Below, piece by piece: positions 18,302-27,431 of a stretch of DNA of 64,000 nt (its first letter is position 1; each line of letters begins with the position of its first letter). This DNA is from Rufibacter psychrotolerans (GTDB lineage Bacteria; Bacteroidota; Bacteroidia; Cytophagales; Hymenobacteraceae): assembly GCF_016924645.1 (NCBI RefSeq), contig NZ_JAFFJV010000016.1, forward strand, positions 1-64,000, read 5' to 3'. Under the pieces are notes generated by a model. It saw only the letters and a program-made list of their open reading frames with translations. It ran no database searches and was not told the DNA's origin. The position numbers and the translations under genes are program-made.

Positions 18302-19696
18302 ATGAACGATAAACAGCATACCATAAAGGCGCCGGTAACGGTATCCGGGATTGGGTTGCATACTGGGGTAGTGTCTAACATGACCTTTCTGCCCGCTCCT
18401 ATCAACCACGGGTATAAATTCCAGCGCATTGATTTGCCTGACCAACCTATTGTTGACGCCGATGTAGACAACGTGGTAGACCTCTCCCGCGGCACTACCA
18501 TTGAACAGAACGGCGCCCGGGTCAATACCGTGGAGCACGTCTTGGCCGCCCTGGTGGGCCTGGAGATTGACAACGTCCTCATCCAGATTGACGGCCCCGA
18601 GCCTCCCATCATGGACGGTTCTTCTATCCTTTTCGTGAAACCCCTGCTGGAGGTGGGCCTGGAAGAGCAGAACGCCCTGCGTAACTTCTTTGAGGTGCCC
18701 GAGGAAATTATGTTCCGGGATGGTTCGCGCGAAACCGAGATCGCGATTCTGCCCCTGGATGACTACCGCGTCACCGTAATGGTAGATTACCACTCGCCGG
18801 TACTGGGTTCTCAGCACGCTTCCCTCACCGATCTGCGTCAGTTCAAGGACGAGATTGCCTCTTGCCGCACCTTCTGCTTCCTGCACGAGCTCGAAATGCT
18901 TTACAAGCAGAACCTGATCAAAGGCGGTGACCTGAGCAATGCCATTGTGGTGGTAGACCGTGTGGTGGAAGAGAACGAACTAGACTATCTGTCTGACCTT
19001 CTCAAAAAGCCCAAAGTGGCCGTGAAGAAGGAAGGAATCCTGAATAATGTGGACCTTCGGTACAAAAACGAACCGGCCCGCCACAAGCTCCTGGACCTGA
19101 TTGGGGATTTGGCGCTGGTAGGCCGTCCGTTGAAAGGCCAGATCCTGGCCGCCCGGCCCGGACACGCGTCTAACGTGGCGTTTGCGAAGAAAATCAAGAA
19201 ATACATCAAGGAAACGTCGGTGAAGAACGTGCCGGTGTATGACCCCAAGAAAACGCCCGTGATGGACGTGAACCGGATCATGCAGACCCTGCCCCACCGC
19301 TATCCGTTTGTCCTGATTGACAAGATCATCCATCTGGATGAGACCACCGTTACCGGGGTGAAGAACGTGACCATGAACGAGTCCTTCTTCCAGGGGCACT
19401 TCCCGGGCAACCCCGTGATGCCGGGCGTGATCCAGATTGAGGCCATGGCGCAGACTGGCGGGATTTTTGTACTGAGCACCGTGCCAGACCCCGAAAATTA
19501 CTGGACCTACTTTATGGGCATTGACAAATGCCGCTTCAGACGTAAAGTTGTGCCAGGAGATACCATTGTTTTCAAATGCGAACTGTTGGCACCTATTAAA
19601 CGCGGCATTGCCAGAATGCAAGGCCAGGCCTACGTGGGCGGGCAATTGGTCATGGAAGCCGAGATGTTAGCAAGTATCGTAAGAAAAGACGCATGA
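18302..19696 (+). CDS. lpxC-fabZ: Fused LpxC deacetylase / FabZ dehydratase
   Basis: The 464-residue fusion is the normal form in Bacteroidota. Residues 1 to about 305 are LpxC, the zinc enzyme of the committed lipid A step: VNTVEHVLAAL holds the first zinc His, and HKLLDLIGDLALVG the second His and Asp. Residues about 315-464 are FabZ, the (3R)-hydroxyacyl-ACP dehydratase: LPHRYPFVLID with the catalytic His, then GHFPGNPVMPGVIQIEAMAQ with the catalytic Glu. The fusion links lipid A and fatty-acid flux, because both domains compete for hydroxyacyl-ACP. The stop overlaps the lpxA start by 4 bp, implying translational coupling. Confidence 0.96.
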   Translation: MNDKQHTIKAPVTVSGIGLHTGVVSNMTFLPAPINHGYKFQRIDLPDQPIVDADVDNVVDLSRGTTIEQNGARVNTVEHVLAALVGLEIDNVLIQIDGPEPPIMDGSSILFVKPLLEVGLEEQNALRNFFEVPEEIMFRDGSRETEIAILPLDDYRVTVMVDYHSPVLGSQHASLTDLRQFKDEIASCRTFCFLHELEMLYKQNLIKGGDLSNAIVVVDRVVEENELDYLSDLLKKPKVAVKKEGILNNVDLRYKNEPARHKLLDLIGDLALVGRPLKGQILAARPGHASNVAFAKKIKKYIKETSVKNVPVYDPKKTPVMDVNRIMQTLPHRYPFVLIDKIIHLDETTVTGVKNVTMNESFFQGHFPGNPVMPGVIQIEAMAQTGGIFVLSTVPDPENYWTYFMGIDKCRFRRKVVPGDTIVFKCELLAPIKRGIARMQGQAYVGGQLVMEAEMLASIVRKDA

Positions 19697-20484
19697 ATCA
19701 GCCATTAGCTTACATCCACCCAGAAGCCAAGATTGCCACCAACGTGGTGGTAGAACCGTTTACCACCATCTCTAAGAACGTAGAGATTGGCGAAGGCACC
19801 TGGATTGGCCCCAACGTGACCATCATGGAGGGCGCGCGCATTGGGAAGAACTGCCAGATTTTTCCGGGTGCCGTGATTTCGGCCCCGCCGCAGGACCTCA
19901 AATACAAAGGCGAGCCCTCTACGGTATCCATTGGCGACAACACCATCATCAGAGAATGCGTGACCCTGAACCGGGGTACGGCCTTGGATAAAAACACCAC
20001 CGCCATTGGCGCCAACTGCCTTATCATGGCCTACGTGCATGTGGCGCATGACTGTATCATTGGCAACAACGTGATTGTGGCCAACGGCGTGCAGCTGGCC
20101 GGCCACATTGTGATTCATGACCATGTGTTCATTGGCGGTACTTCTGCGGTACACCAGTTTGTGAGCATTGGGGCGCATGCCATGGTATCCGGAGGATCTC
20201 TGGTGCGTAAAGACGTACCGCCGTTCATCAAAGCAGCGCGTGAGCCGTTGTCCTACGCCGGGGTAAACTCCATTGGGCTGCGCCGCAGAGGTTTCAGCAA
20301 CGAGCAGATCAACGACATTCAGCAGATTTACCGTATCCTGTTCATGAGCGGCCTTAACACGGCTTCTGCGGTAGACAAGATTGAGATTGACCTGTCACCT
20401 AGCCCGGAGCGCGATGAGATTGTGAACTTTGTGCGCAACTCCGGCCGGGGCATTATCAAAGGGTACCAAAAAGATGCAGATTAA
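19693..20484 (+). CDS. lpxA: UDP-N-acetylglucosamine acyltransferase LpxA
   Basis: The 263-residue protein is the first enzyme of lipid A synthesis, adding a 3-hydroxyacyl chain to the 3-OH of UDP-GlcNAc. A beta helix built from hexapeptides (IGEGTW, IGKNCQ, IGDNTI) fills residues 10-190. LIMAYVHVAHDCIIGNN contains the catalytic His region, and IGLRRRGFSNEQI is the conserved C-terminal motif. ATGA overlap with lpxC-fabZ upstream, and an 11 bp overlap with the ABC ATPase downstream. Confidence 0.97.
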   Translation: MNQPLAYIHPEAKIATNVVVEPFTTISKNVEIGEGTWIGPNVTIMEGARIGKNCQIFPGAVISAPPQDLKYKGEPSTVSIGDNTIIRECVTLNRGTALDKNTTAIGANCLIMAYVHVAHDCIIGNNVIVANGVQLAGHIVIHDHVFIGGTSAVHQFVSIGAHAMVSGGSLVRKDVPPFIKAAREPLSYAGVNSIGLRRRGFSNEQINDIQQIYRILFMSGLNTASAVDKIEIDLSPSPERDEIVNFVRNSGRGIIKGYQKDAD

Positions 20485-21115
20485 GCTTACCTCTTTAGGC
20501 AAGCGCTTTAATTACGAGTGGATTTTCCGGAATCTGTCCTATGAGTTTGTCTCGGGCAAGGCGTATGCCGTGCTGGGGCACAATGGGTCCGGGAAATCCA
20601 CTTTGCTTTCTATCCTGAGCGGGTACCAGCTGGCCTCAGAGGGCTCGGTGGCCTACGCGGCCCATGGGAAAGAGATTCCCGTGGAACAACTCTACCAGCA
20701 CCTCTCCCTGGCGGCGCCTTACCAGGACTTGCTGGAGGAATTCACCCTGGAGGAGATGATTCAGTTCCACACCCGTTTCAAACGCCTGCGGGGCGTCACG
20801 CCCCAACAACTCCCCGACTTGCTGCAACTCCAGGCGGCCAGGCACAAGCTGGTGCGCGATTTTTCCTCGGGTATGCGGCAGCGCCTGAAACTGGGCCTGG
20901 CGCTCTACTCAGACACCTCCCTCCTGCTCCTGGACGAACCCACCACCAACCTGGACCAAGCCGGCGTGGCCTGGTACCTGGAGCATCTGGAACAAAACCG
21001 CAGAAACCGCCTGGTCATCATTGGCTCCAACGTGCCCCACGAGTACAGCTTCTGCGACGAGCAACTGCCCATTAACCAATTCCACTACAAAGCGCCGGAC
21101 CGGAAAAGAGGGTAA
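20474..21115 (+). CDS. ABC transporter ATP-binding protein after lpxA
   Basis: The ATPase has 213 residues when started at MQIKLTSLGKRF, inside the end of lpxA. Walker A GHNGSGKST, signature SSGMRQRLKLGLAL and Walker B LLLLDEPTTNLD are intact, so it should bind and hydrolyse ATP. The architecture is a bare ATPase with no membrane domain, resembling CcmA-like and simple export ATPases. No permease gene is adjacent. Coupling to lpxA suggests a role in envelope lipid or lipid-A traffic, but this is only context. Confidence 0.88.
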   Translation: MQIKLTSLGKRFNYEWIFRNLSYEFVSGKAYAVLGHNGSGKSTLLSILSGYQLASEGSVAYAAHGKEIPVEQLYQHLSLAAPYQDLLEEFTLEEMIQFHTRFKRLRGVTPQQLPDLLQLQAARHKLVRDFSSGMRQRLKLGLALYSDTSLLLLDEPTTNLDQAGVAWYLEHLEQNRRNRLVIIGSNVPHEYSFCDEQLPINQFHYKAPDRKRG

Positions 21116-21125
21116 AGCCCCGAGG

Positions 21126-21161
21126 CGTTTTGAGCTTGTTTTTAAGAAACTAACATCAAAA
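21126..21161. repeat. Dispersed intergenic palindrome, copy 6
   Basis: Left arm GCGTTTTGAGC, centre TTTTTAAGAAA, right arm CATCAAAAG. Worn copy, 10 bp after the ABC ATPase stop and abutting the inverted-repeat element that starts at 21168. Confidence 0.5.
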
Positions 21162-21167
21162 GAGACC

Positions 21168-21335
21168 CTCGTAGGACCTCCGGACCCTACGAGGTCCTGT
21201 GCATGAACCGCAGAGCAGCAAGGGCAAAAGATAATTTTATGAGGCGAGTTGCTCCAAATATTTTTGAAAGAACTGGAACAGCCTAAAAAGTAGCGACTAC
21301 TCCAAAGACCTCATAGGGTCCGGAGGTCCAACGAG
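21168..21335. repeat. 168 bp element with 29 bp inverted ends
   Basis: Left end 21168-21196 (CTCGTAGGACCTCCGG...) and right end 21307-21335 are inverted copies with only a few mismatches. Each end can also fold by itself (CGTAGG/CCTACG). A single related arm occurs at 30641-30677. No coding capacity; small non-autonomous element or REPIN. Confidence 0.75.
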
Positions 21336-21356
21336 TGTCTCTGCCAAGGGCTTTTC

Positions 21357-21393
21357 ATTTTCCGCCTCCTTTCCTAAAAACACCACCAAAACG
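21357..21393. repeat. Dispersed intergenic palindrome, copy 7
   Basis: Left arm ATTTTCCGCC, centre TTTCCTAAAAA, right arm CACCAAAACG. Second copy in the same gap, between the 168 bp element and the terminator at 21403. Confidence 0.5.
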
Positions 21394-21402
21394 CCCAAAC
21401 TG

Positions 21403-21428
21403 AAAAAAGCCACCCAAACGGTGGCTTT
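21403..21428 (-). terminator. Terminator of the erythromycin-esterase-family gene
   Basis: Stem AAAGCCACC (21406-21414) pairs with GGTGGCTTT (21420-21428) around a 5-nt loop. On the minus strand it is followed by a U-run. It lies 60 nt beyond the stop at 21489. Confidence 0.8.
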
Positions 21429-21488
21429 CCCATATATGTAGTAAGATGGCGCAGATTCTGTTTTACAACAGAGAAAAGGCTTATATGT

Positions 21489-22772
21489 TTACTCGTTGGC
21501 CGGGTACATTTCCGGGGGCTCCTTTTCCTTGGTTTTCAGGATGAAGGGGCGCAGGGCCTCGGTCTCATCAAGGTACAGGAATGCATCGTAGCGCTCCGGA
21601 ATGATGGTGGGCACGTAGTTGCCGTACTTCTCGCGGTTGGGGTCATAGACCACGCCTATGGCGCGGTGCGCGATCTGCTGCCGGGCCTCGTTGATCTCGC
21701 GGAGCTCCCTTGACAGCAGGATCTTGTCTGGCGGACCGGGCATGTGGTGCAGCCAGTCTTCCCAGGAACCCTCGCGGGCGGGCGGTACTTCCATCTTCTT
21801 CATGGGCGCTCCCCAGGAATCGCCGGCAATGACGGAGCCCTCATAGGAACCGAAGCCCGCCAGGTACACATTCTCGCGCCCGTACTGTTGGCGCGCCAGT
21901 TGCCCAATGTTGACCATCCCGGCCCGGGCCATGTCGGTGAAGCGGGCATCGCCGATGTGGGTGTTGTGCTCCCAGATAATGGCTTTGGCGTTGGGTCCGT
22001 GGAATTCCAGCAGCCGGTTCAGGGTCTCCATCATGTGCTCATCCCTGATGTTCCAGGAGTTGCCACCGCCTCGCACCATAGATTTGTAGTAGCGCTCAGC
22101 GTTCACGGCTACCAGGGCGTTTTGCTCGGCATCAAACACTGCCTCGGGATTAGTGGGTTCGCCCTGTTCCCGTTTGCCCAGTTCCTGCAGCATAGACACT
22201 ACCTCTTCCTCGCAGTCTTCAGACACGTAGGCCACGGCCCGGGCGTATTCCTGCGGGTCTGAGCTGTAGGGCTCAAAGCACTTGAACGCTTCCTTGGCGG
22301 CTTTCACGGCCTGCCCGTCTTTCTTCTCCAGGTACTTCATGATGCGCTGCAACGAATCCCAGAGGCTGTAGACGTCTAGCCCGTAGAAGCCCACTTTGTT
22401 AGTGTTAGGCCGGTCATTGTGTTCTTTGAGCCACTCCACTAGCGCGGCTACTTCCCAGTTGCCCCACATCCAGGTGGGCCAGCGGTTGAAGTGCTTGAGC
22501 ACGTCAGACACCTTGGTGCCGGGCTTGCAGTAGCCGCGTATGAACTTGTTGATCTGGTAACAGTCGGGCCAGTCGCCTTCCACGGCAATGAAGGTAAAGC
22601 CTTTCTCTTCAATCAGGCGCTTGGAAATGGCGGTGCGCCAGGCGTAGTATTCTGAGGTGCCGTGCGAGGCCTCTCCCAACATGACAATGCGGGCATCGCC
22701 AATGTCCTCCAGCAGAATATTCAGGTCAGCTTTGTTCTCCAGCCGATGGCACGGCAGTTTCAAATAAGTCAT
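21489..22772 (-). CDS. Erythromycin esterase family protein
   Basis: The 427-residue protein belongs to the Ere/succinoglycan-synthesis family. Conserved blocks are LGEASHGTSEYY (Glu34 and His37 of the active site), FIAVEGDWPD (Glu65) and WEHNTHIGD near residue 270. Housekeeping members of this family are common in Cytophagales. The characterised ones hydrolyse macrolide lactones, but many relatives do not confer resistance, so a resistance role should not be assumed. No signal peptide, so it is probably cytoplasmic. It is a stand-alone gene with its own terminator. Confidence 0.85.
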   Translation of the reverse strand: MTYLKLPCHRLENKADLNILLEDIGDARIVMLGEASHGTSEYYAWRTAISKRLIEEKGFTFIAVEGDWPDCYQINKFIRGYCKPGTKVSDVLKHFNRWPTWMWGNWEVAALVEWLKEHNDRPNTNKVGFYGLDVYSLWDSLQRIMKYLEKKDGQAVKAAKEAFKCFEPYSSDPQEYARAVAYVSEDCEEEVVSMLQELGKREQGEPTNPEAVFDAEQNALVAVNAERYYKSMVRGGGNSWNIRDEHMMETLNRLLEFHGPNAKAIIWEHNTHIGDARFTDMARAGMVNIGQLARQQYGRENVYLAGFGSYEGSVIAGDSWGAPMKKMEVPPAREGSWEDWLHHMPGPPDKILLSRELREINEARQQIAHRAIGVVYDPNREKYGNYVPTIIPERYDAFLYLDETEALRPFILKTKEKEPPEMYPANE

Positions 22773-22831
22773 GGATTAAGGGCAAAATGAACTCCCTGCC
22801 TTTTACCCCCCAAGGCTTTTAAAAGTTTGCC

Positions 22832-22866
22832 CGTTTTTGGCCTATTTTTTCAGAAACAGGTCATTT
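22832..22866. repeat. Dispersed intergenic palindrome, copy 8
   Basis: Left arm CGTTTTTGGCC and centre TTTTTTCAGAAA are intact. The right arm has decayed after ACAGGTC. Confidence 0.5.
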
Positions 22867-23000
22867 ACAGCAGCTTCTACATAGCTCAGTCTTTGAATAA
22901 GTACATCGCGCAGGCCCCGGCAACAGAATAGCTCTATTTTTTGCAAAGGCAGGGAAGCGCCCCCAAACCCGGCTGCCAGCCCTTGGTGTTGGACGGATTA

Positions 23001-23039
23001 AAACGAAAAAGTGGCGGCATCTGGTTAGACGCAGCCACT
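23001..23039 (-). terminator. Probable terminator of the DUF4197 gene
   Basis: AGTGGC (23010-23015) pairs with GCCACT (23034-23039) around a long loop. An A-rich run to the left reads as U-rich on the minus strand. Weaker than the other terminators here. Confidence 0.45.
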
Positions 23040-23063
23040 CCGTGATAATTGAATTTTACAATA

Positions 23064-23804
23064 TTACCGTCCCCCGAAAACTCTTCGGAGCAGCTCGGTG
23101 GTGCGGGCCACCGGGTTTTCCCGGATGTTGGCTTCTTCCTGCGCCACCAGCGTAAACAGGCCGTCAATGGCTTTTTGCGTGGCGTAGGCCTCCAGGTCTG
23201 GGTTTACTTTCTTCACCATCGGGATTTTGTTGTAGCTGGTCACCAGCTGGGTGTAGTACTTGGTGGCGCTCACTTTGTCCAGTGACTGCTTCATGATGGG
23301 GCTGAACGCCGCCGTGAGCTGGCTGGTGGTGGTGCGCTTCAGGAACTGCGTGGCGGCGTCTTTCTCCCCGCGCAGGATGTTCCAGACATCGGTGAAGGTG
23401 AGCTGCTTGATGGCGTTGAGGAAGATAGGCCCGGCACTTTTTGCCGCATCCTCTGCCCCACGGTTGAGCGTGAGAATGAACTTGTCTACCTCAGCCCCCA
23501 GGCCAATCTGCCTGAGCGTGTTTTCTACCCGCTGCACATCGGGCGGAAAAGGAATCCTGATCAGGCTGTTTTTATAGAATCCATCGGGCTGGGAGGCCTG
23601 CGCCGTGCCTTTGTTGATGCCCTGCGACAGGGCTTGCTTCAGGCCATTGGCCACCTCGGTTTGGGTAAGCGGGCCCGCCGTGGTTTGCCCGGTTTGCTGC
23701 ATCACGCCGCCAATGGCCTGTTGTACCTGGCTGGCCGTGCAGGAAGACAGGGCTATCATCAGCAGTCCGCTGAAAACAAAAGAGGGCGAGACTAGTTTCT
23801 TCAT
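23064..23804 (-). CDS. DUF4197 lipoprotein
   Basis: Started at MKKLVSPSFVFSG the protein has 246 residues; an ATG at 23816 is an alternative. A lipobox MIALSSC puts the acylated Cys near residue 20. The rest is mostly helical and matches DUF4197 (NGLKQALSQGINKGT, RIPFPPDVQRVENTLRQIG, LTFTDVWNILRGEKDAATQFLK). The family is widespread in Gram-negative bacteria and uncharacterised. It is divergent from cinA across 71 bp. Confidence 0.85.
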   Translation of the reverse strand: MKKLVSPSFVFSGLLMIALSSCTASQVQQAIGGVMQQTGQTTAGPLTQTEVANGLKQALSQGINKGTAQASQPDGFYKNSLIRIPFPPDVQRVENTLRQIGLGAEVDKFILTLNRGAEDAAKSAGPIFLNAIKQLTFTDVWNILRGEKDAATQFLKRTTTSQLTAAFSPIMKQSLDKVSATKYYTQLVTSYNKIPMVKKVNPDLEAYATQKAIDGLFTLVAQEEANIRENPVARTTELLRRVFGGR

Positions 23805-23875
23805 ACGTGCGTACATGTTTATTACTTTTGACCTACGGTGGTCAAGGGGGCCCACGCATAAATCAAGCCAAATAA

Positions 23876-25138
23876 ATGAAACAGGAAATATCGGCAGAAA
23901 TCATCACCATCGGTGATGAGCTTCTGTACGGACAGGTCATTGACACCAACTCGGCCTGGATAGGTCAGGAACTGGCCAAAATAGGGATCAGGGTACGGCA
24001 GATCACCAGCATCTCAGACCAGCCAGACGCCATCTGCGCCGCCTTAACCCAGGCCCTCTCGCGGGCCCACGTTATTTTGCTCACCGGCGGCTTGGGCCCT
24101 ACCAAGGATGACCTCACCAAACACACCCTGGCCCGCTTCTTTAACACGGAGTTGCAACTGCACCAGCCTTCGTTAGACGACGTGGAAGCTATTTTCAGGA
24201 AATACAACCGGCCCATGCTGGAAGTAAACCGGCAGCAGGCCTTTCTGCCGGCTACCTGCACGCCCATCCGCAATGCGCTGGGCACCGCGCCGGGCATGCT
24301 GTTTGAAGAGCAGGGCGCGCTCATTGTGTCTATGCCCGGGGTGCCGTTTGAGATGAAGCAGATGATGTCTGATTCTGTACTTCCGCGCCTACAGCAGCAC
24401 TTTCAACTGCCGCAGATTGTCCACAAGGTGGTGCAGACCGTGGGCATTGGCGAGTCATTCCTGGCCGAGGCAATCGCCGAGTGGGAAAACAACCTTCCTC
24501 CAAATCTCAAGCTGGCGTACCTGCCGCACCTGGCGGGCGTGCGCCTGCGCCTGACCGGCATACCCGATGGCACACACGACCTGGAAGCCCAGCTGCAAGA
24601 CCAATTAGCCAAGCTAACCCCACTCATTGCCGACCATATCTTTGCCTTCGGCGAAGTGACCCTGGAGGAAGCCATTGGACGATTGCTGAACGAACGGAAC
24701 CTTACCATTTCCACCGCCGAGAGTTGCACCGGCGGCTTGGTGGCCCATAAGCTGACCAGTGTGCCCGGCAGTTCGGCGTACTTCATGGGCAGCGTGGTGG
24801 CCTACAGCAATGAGGTAAAGAAAGCTCAATTGGGCGTGCCCGCTGAAATATTGGAAAAACATGGCGCCGTAAGCGAGGAAACCGTGCGGGCCATGGCCGA
24901 GGGTGTAAGACACCTGCTGCACACCCATGTGGGCATTGCCACCAGCGGCATTGCCGGTCCGGATGGCGGCACCCCTGAAAAACCCGTGGGCACCATCTGG
25001 ATTGCCTACGCAGACGCCCACCAAACCGTGGCCCGCAAACTAAATTACAACAAAACCCGCCAGCTCAATATAGAGTACACGGCCTTGCAGGTCCTGAACC
25101 TGGTGCGGCAAAGTTTACCGCCGCGGGTTGAGGAATAA
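23876..25138 (+). CDS. cinA: CinA family protein / nicotinamide-nucleotide amidohydrolase
   Basis: The 420-residue protein has the full two-domain layout. Residues 1 to about 170 are a molybdopterin-binding-like domain (IGDELLYGQVIDTNSAWIG, LTGGLGPTKDDLT), which in relatives acts as an ADP-ribose or NMN-linked pyrophosphatase. Residues about 255-415 are the CinA amidase domain with STAESCTGG, whose Ser and Lys region hydrolyses nicotinamide mononucleotide to nicotinate mononucleotide. The expected role is pyridine-nucleotide salvage and repair in the cytoplasm. The link to competence in the name comes from Gram-positive operons and is not implied here. Confidence 0.93.
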   Translation: MKQEISAEIITIGDELLYGQVIDTNSAWIGQELAKIGIRVRQITSISDQPDAICAALTQALSRAHVILLTGGLGPTKDDLTKHTLARFFNTELQLHQPSLDDVEAIFRKYNRPMLEVNRQQAFLPATCTPIRNALGTAPGMLFEEQGALIVSMPGVPFEMKQMMSDSVLPRLQQHFQLPQIVHKVVQTVGIGESFLAEAIAEWENNLPPNLKLAYLPHLAGVRLRLTGIPDGTHDLEAQLQDQLAKLTPLIADHIFAFGEVTLEEAIGRLLNERNLTISTAESCTGGLVAHKLTSVPGSSAYFMGSVVAYSNEVKKAQLGVPAEILEKHGAVSEETVRAMAEGVRHLLHTHVGIATSGIAGPDGGTPEKPVGTIWIAYADAHQTVARKLNYNKTRQLNIEYTALQVLNLVRQSLPPRVEE

Positions 25139-25301
25139 GCAAAAAAGGCTAAATTTGCCTAACAACAGTTAGGTTCGTAGAGATCTGTTACCCGGCAAGG
25201 GCAATCATTCCCTGTTTTTTCTGTAACATTGTACTACCTATTGCTTACCCAACTGACGTATTCTGTTCCTTCATTAACCAATAATTGACTGACACATACC
25301 T

Positions 25302-26681
25302 ATGGCTCTTGTAGAAATGGTGATGCCCAAAATGGGCGAAAGTATCATGGAAGGCACCGTGCTCAAATGGTTAAAGCAAGTGGGTGATACCATTGAACAA
25401 GACGAATCTGTACTGGAAGTAGCCACCGACAAAGTTGATACCGAGGTACCGGCCATCCACGGCGGGGTGCTGAAGGAGATTCTGGTGCAGGAAGGCCAGG
25501 TGGTAGCCGTTGGGGCCCCCATTGCCCTCATCAGCACCGGCGGCGATGACGCGCAGCCCACATCGGCTCCGGCGCAGGAGGCCGCTCCCACTGCAGCCCA
25601 GCCTGCTACCCAACCAGCCGCGCACCCGGCCGAAGCTCCGCAGGCATCGGCCCAGGTGACCCAACGCTTAGAGCAACCCGCCTCAGGCCGTTTCTACTCT
25701 CCTTTAGTACTGAATATTGCCCGCGAAGAAGGCATTTCTATGCAGGAACTGGAGTACATTCCGGGTACTGGCAAAGAAGGCCGTGTGTCTAAAAAAGATA
25801 TCCTGGAATATGTAGCCAACCGCCAGAATGGCGCTCCCGCTGCACCAGCCCAACCCGTTCCTCAACCGGCTGCGGCTCCTGCCCCACAACCGGCGCCTGT
25901 TGCAGCTCCTCAGCCTCAGGCTGCTCCGGCGGCCAGCACTCCGGCAGTAACTCCGGCGCAGTCTTACAGCGGCAATGTGGAAATCATTGAGATGGACCGC
26001 ATGCGCAAGATGATCTCGCAGCGCATGGTGGACAGCAAGCGGATTTCGCCGCACGTGACCTCTTTTGTGGAGGCCGATGTGACCAACCTGGTGAACTGGC
26101 GCACCAAGATGAAGGACGCTTACAAGAAGCGCGAGGGCGAGAACCTCACCTTCACTCCAATCTTCATTGAGGCCATTGTGAAAGCCATCAAAGATTTCCC
26201 GATGATCAACGTGAGCGTAGACGGCGACCGTATCATCAAGAAACGCGACATCAACATTGGGGTAGCCGTGGCCTTGCCATCTGGTAACCTGATTGTGCCC
26301 GTGATCCACAACGCCGACCAGATGAACCTGAACGGCCTCACCAAGAAGGTGAACGACCTGGCTAACCGCGCGCGTCTGAACAAACTTACCGCCGCTGATC
26401 TGGCCGACCCCACCTACACCATCTCCAACGTGGGCTCCTTCGGGAACGTCATGGGCACACCAATCATCATGCAGCCGCAGGTGGCTATTATGGCCGTTGG
26501 GGCCATCAAGAAGAAACCGGCGGTGATTGAGACTCCGGAGGGTGATTTGATCGGGATCCGGCAGTTCATGTTCCTGTCGCACAGCTATGACCACCGCGTG
26601 GTAGACGGTTCTTTGGGCGGCATGTTCGTGCGCCGCGTAGCGGATTATCTGGAAGGTTTCGATCCGAACACCACTATATAG
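25302..26681 (+). CDS. 2-oxoacid dehydrogenase E2 (dihydrolipoamide acyltransferase)
   Basis: The protein has 459 residues. A lipoyl domain covers 1-80, with the lipoylated Lys44 in ATDKVDTEVP. A Pro/Ala-rich swinging arm follows (about 85-125). A peripheral-subunit-binding domain spans about 128-165 (SPLVLNIAREEGISMQELE). A second Pro/Ala linker leads to the catalytic acyltransferase domain (about 225-459) with the HxxxDG motif DHRVVDG near the C-terminus. It could belong to the branched-chain or 2-oxoglutarate complex. MPKMGESIMEGT is more usual for the branched-chain type, but E1 and E3 are not adjacent, so I leave the substrate open. Followed by an octad repeat and a terminator. Confidence 0.92.
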   Translation: MALVEMVMPKMGESIMEGTVLKWLKQVGDTIEQDESVLEVATDKVDTEVPAIHGGVLKEILVQEGQVVAVGAPIALISTGGDDAQPTSAPAQEAAPTAAQPATQPAAHPAEAPQASAQVTQRLEQPASGRFYSPLVLNIAREEGISMQELEYIPGTGKEGRVSKKDILEYVANRQNGAPAAPAQPVPQPAAAPAPQPAPVAAPQPQAAPAASTPAVTPAQSYSGNVEIIEMDRMRKMISQRMVDSKRISPHVTSFVEADVTNLVNWRTKMKDAYKKREGENLTFTPIFIEAIVKAIKDFPMINVSVDGDRIIKKRDINIGVAVALPSGNLIVPVIHNADQMNLNGLTKKVNDLANRARLNKLTAADLADPTYTISNVGSFGNVMGTPIIMQPQVAIMAVGAIKKKPAVIETPEGDLIGIRQFMFLSHSYDHRVVDGSLGGMFVRRVADYLEGFDPNTTI

Positions 26682-26712
26682 ATTTGAAGATTTGAAAATT
26701 GGGAGATTTGAA
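26681..26712. repeat. Phased 8-nt degenerate repeat tract
   Basis: Four units in register: GATTTGAA, GATTTGAA, AATTGGGA, GATTTGAA. It begins on the last base of the E2 stop codon and ends before the terminator. Confidence 0.65.
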
Positions 26713-26729
26713 AACACTCTCCTGACCAG

Positions 26730-26760
26730 AAAGCCTCTCCTTTGCCGGAGAGGCTTTTCT
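26730..26760 (+). terminator. Terminator of the E2 gene
   Basis: AAAGCCTCTCC (26730-26740) pairs perfectly with GGAGAGGCTTT (26747-26757), followed by TTCTG. Confidence 0.85.
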
Positions 26761-26771
26761 GTTATGAGGTA

Positions 26772-26809
26772 CGTTTCCAGCCCTTTTTCGGCAAAACAGC
26801 CTTAAAACG
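26772..26809. repeat. Dispersed intergenic palindrome, copy 9
   Basis: Left arm CGTTTCCAGCCC, centre TTTTTCGGCAAAA, right arm AGCCTTAAAACG. It lies upstream of the hypothetical gene at 26888. Confidence 0.65.
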
Positions 26810-26887
26810 GAATTCAATAACCAACATCCCAAGAATATAGTAAAAGTGTTATCTTACCTTGAACAGACCATCTGACGTTTCTACCCT

Positions 26888-27430
26888 ATGAAAAATGCGC
26901 TTTTACTCGTCATTATTGCCTTTCTACTTTTTCTGTCCATATTCTTCTACTGGAAGCAAAGTCAGGCCGAAACCGAGTTAGCCTCAGCCAATGAGAAAAT
27001 CACCAGCCTGGAGCAGCAGATCCGGCGCATGACGAATAATATACCCGCAGATACGCTTCGGCCCACCCAGTCTACCCAACCAGAAATAGCATCCACCGAG
27101 ACTGAGGAGAAAATCACCCCGCCGGAATCCACCACGTTTGAAGAGGAAATCGGTACGCTAAGCGAAAGCGATGTGCAGCGCCTCAAACGCAAAGGCCTCA
27201 GGAACCCGGAAGCCGACCTCATGAACGATGTCATGCGGAAGCAAAAAAGCCTGATTACTGCTTCTGGCAGTGTAGGCGGCACCATGGCCATCCGTGACGT
27301 TCGCATCCTTAACGATCGGTACGCCCTCGCTTACTTTGAAGACGGCCACAACGGCGGTTATGTCCTGCTTCGCTACTCTGTAGACAACGGCGCCATCACC
27401 TGGACCAGGCTGGATTCTTATACCATGTAG
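26888..27430 (+). CDS. Hypothetical membrane-anchored protein with coiled coil
   Basis: I do not recognise this 180-residue protein. Residues 5-22 form one membrane segment (LLVIIAFLLFLSIFFYW), followed by a predicted coiled coil at about 27-48 (ETELASANEKITSLEQQIRR) and a Thr/Glu-rich linker. The C-terminal domain (about 85-180) has a compact alpha-beta look (GTMAIRDVRILNDRYALAYFEDG) and ends in a beta-rich stretch. The topology suggests a single-pass protein with its folded domain in the periplasm. It stands alone between a terminator and the REPIN-like region. Confidence 0.7.
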   Translation: MKNALLLVIIAFLLFLSIFFYWKQSQAETELASANEKITSLEQQIRRMTNNIPADTLRPTQSTQPEIASTETEEKITPPESTTFEEEIGTLSESDVQRLKRKGLRNPEADLMNDVMRKQKSLITASGSVGGTMAIRDVRILNDRYALAYFEDGHNGGYVLLRYSVDNGAITWTRLDSYTM

Positions 27431-27431
27431 T

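Larger units (their letters stand above)
22773..23063. other. Intergenic gap with one palindrome and one terminator
   Basis: Holds the palindrome at 22832-22866 and a probable terminator at 23001-23039. No gene seen. Confidence 0.5.

Noticed and set aside
21489..22772. Macrolide-resistance gene
   Set aside because: The family match is real, but housekeeping members are common in this phylum and there are no mobility genes around it.
25704..26717. 337-codon minus-strand frame over the E2 gene
   Set aside because: His/Val/Arg-rich composition without domains; the plus-strand E2 is unmistakable.
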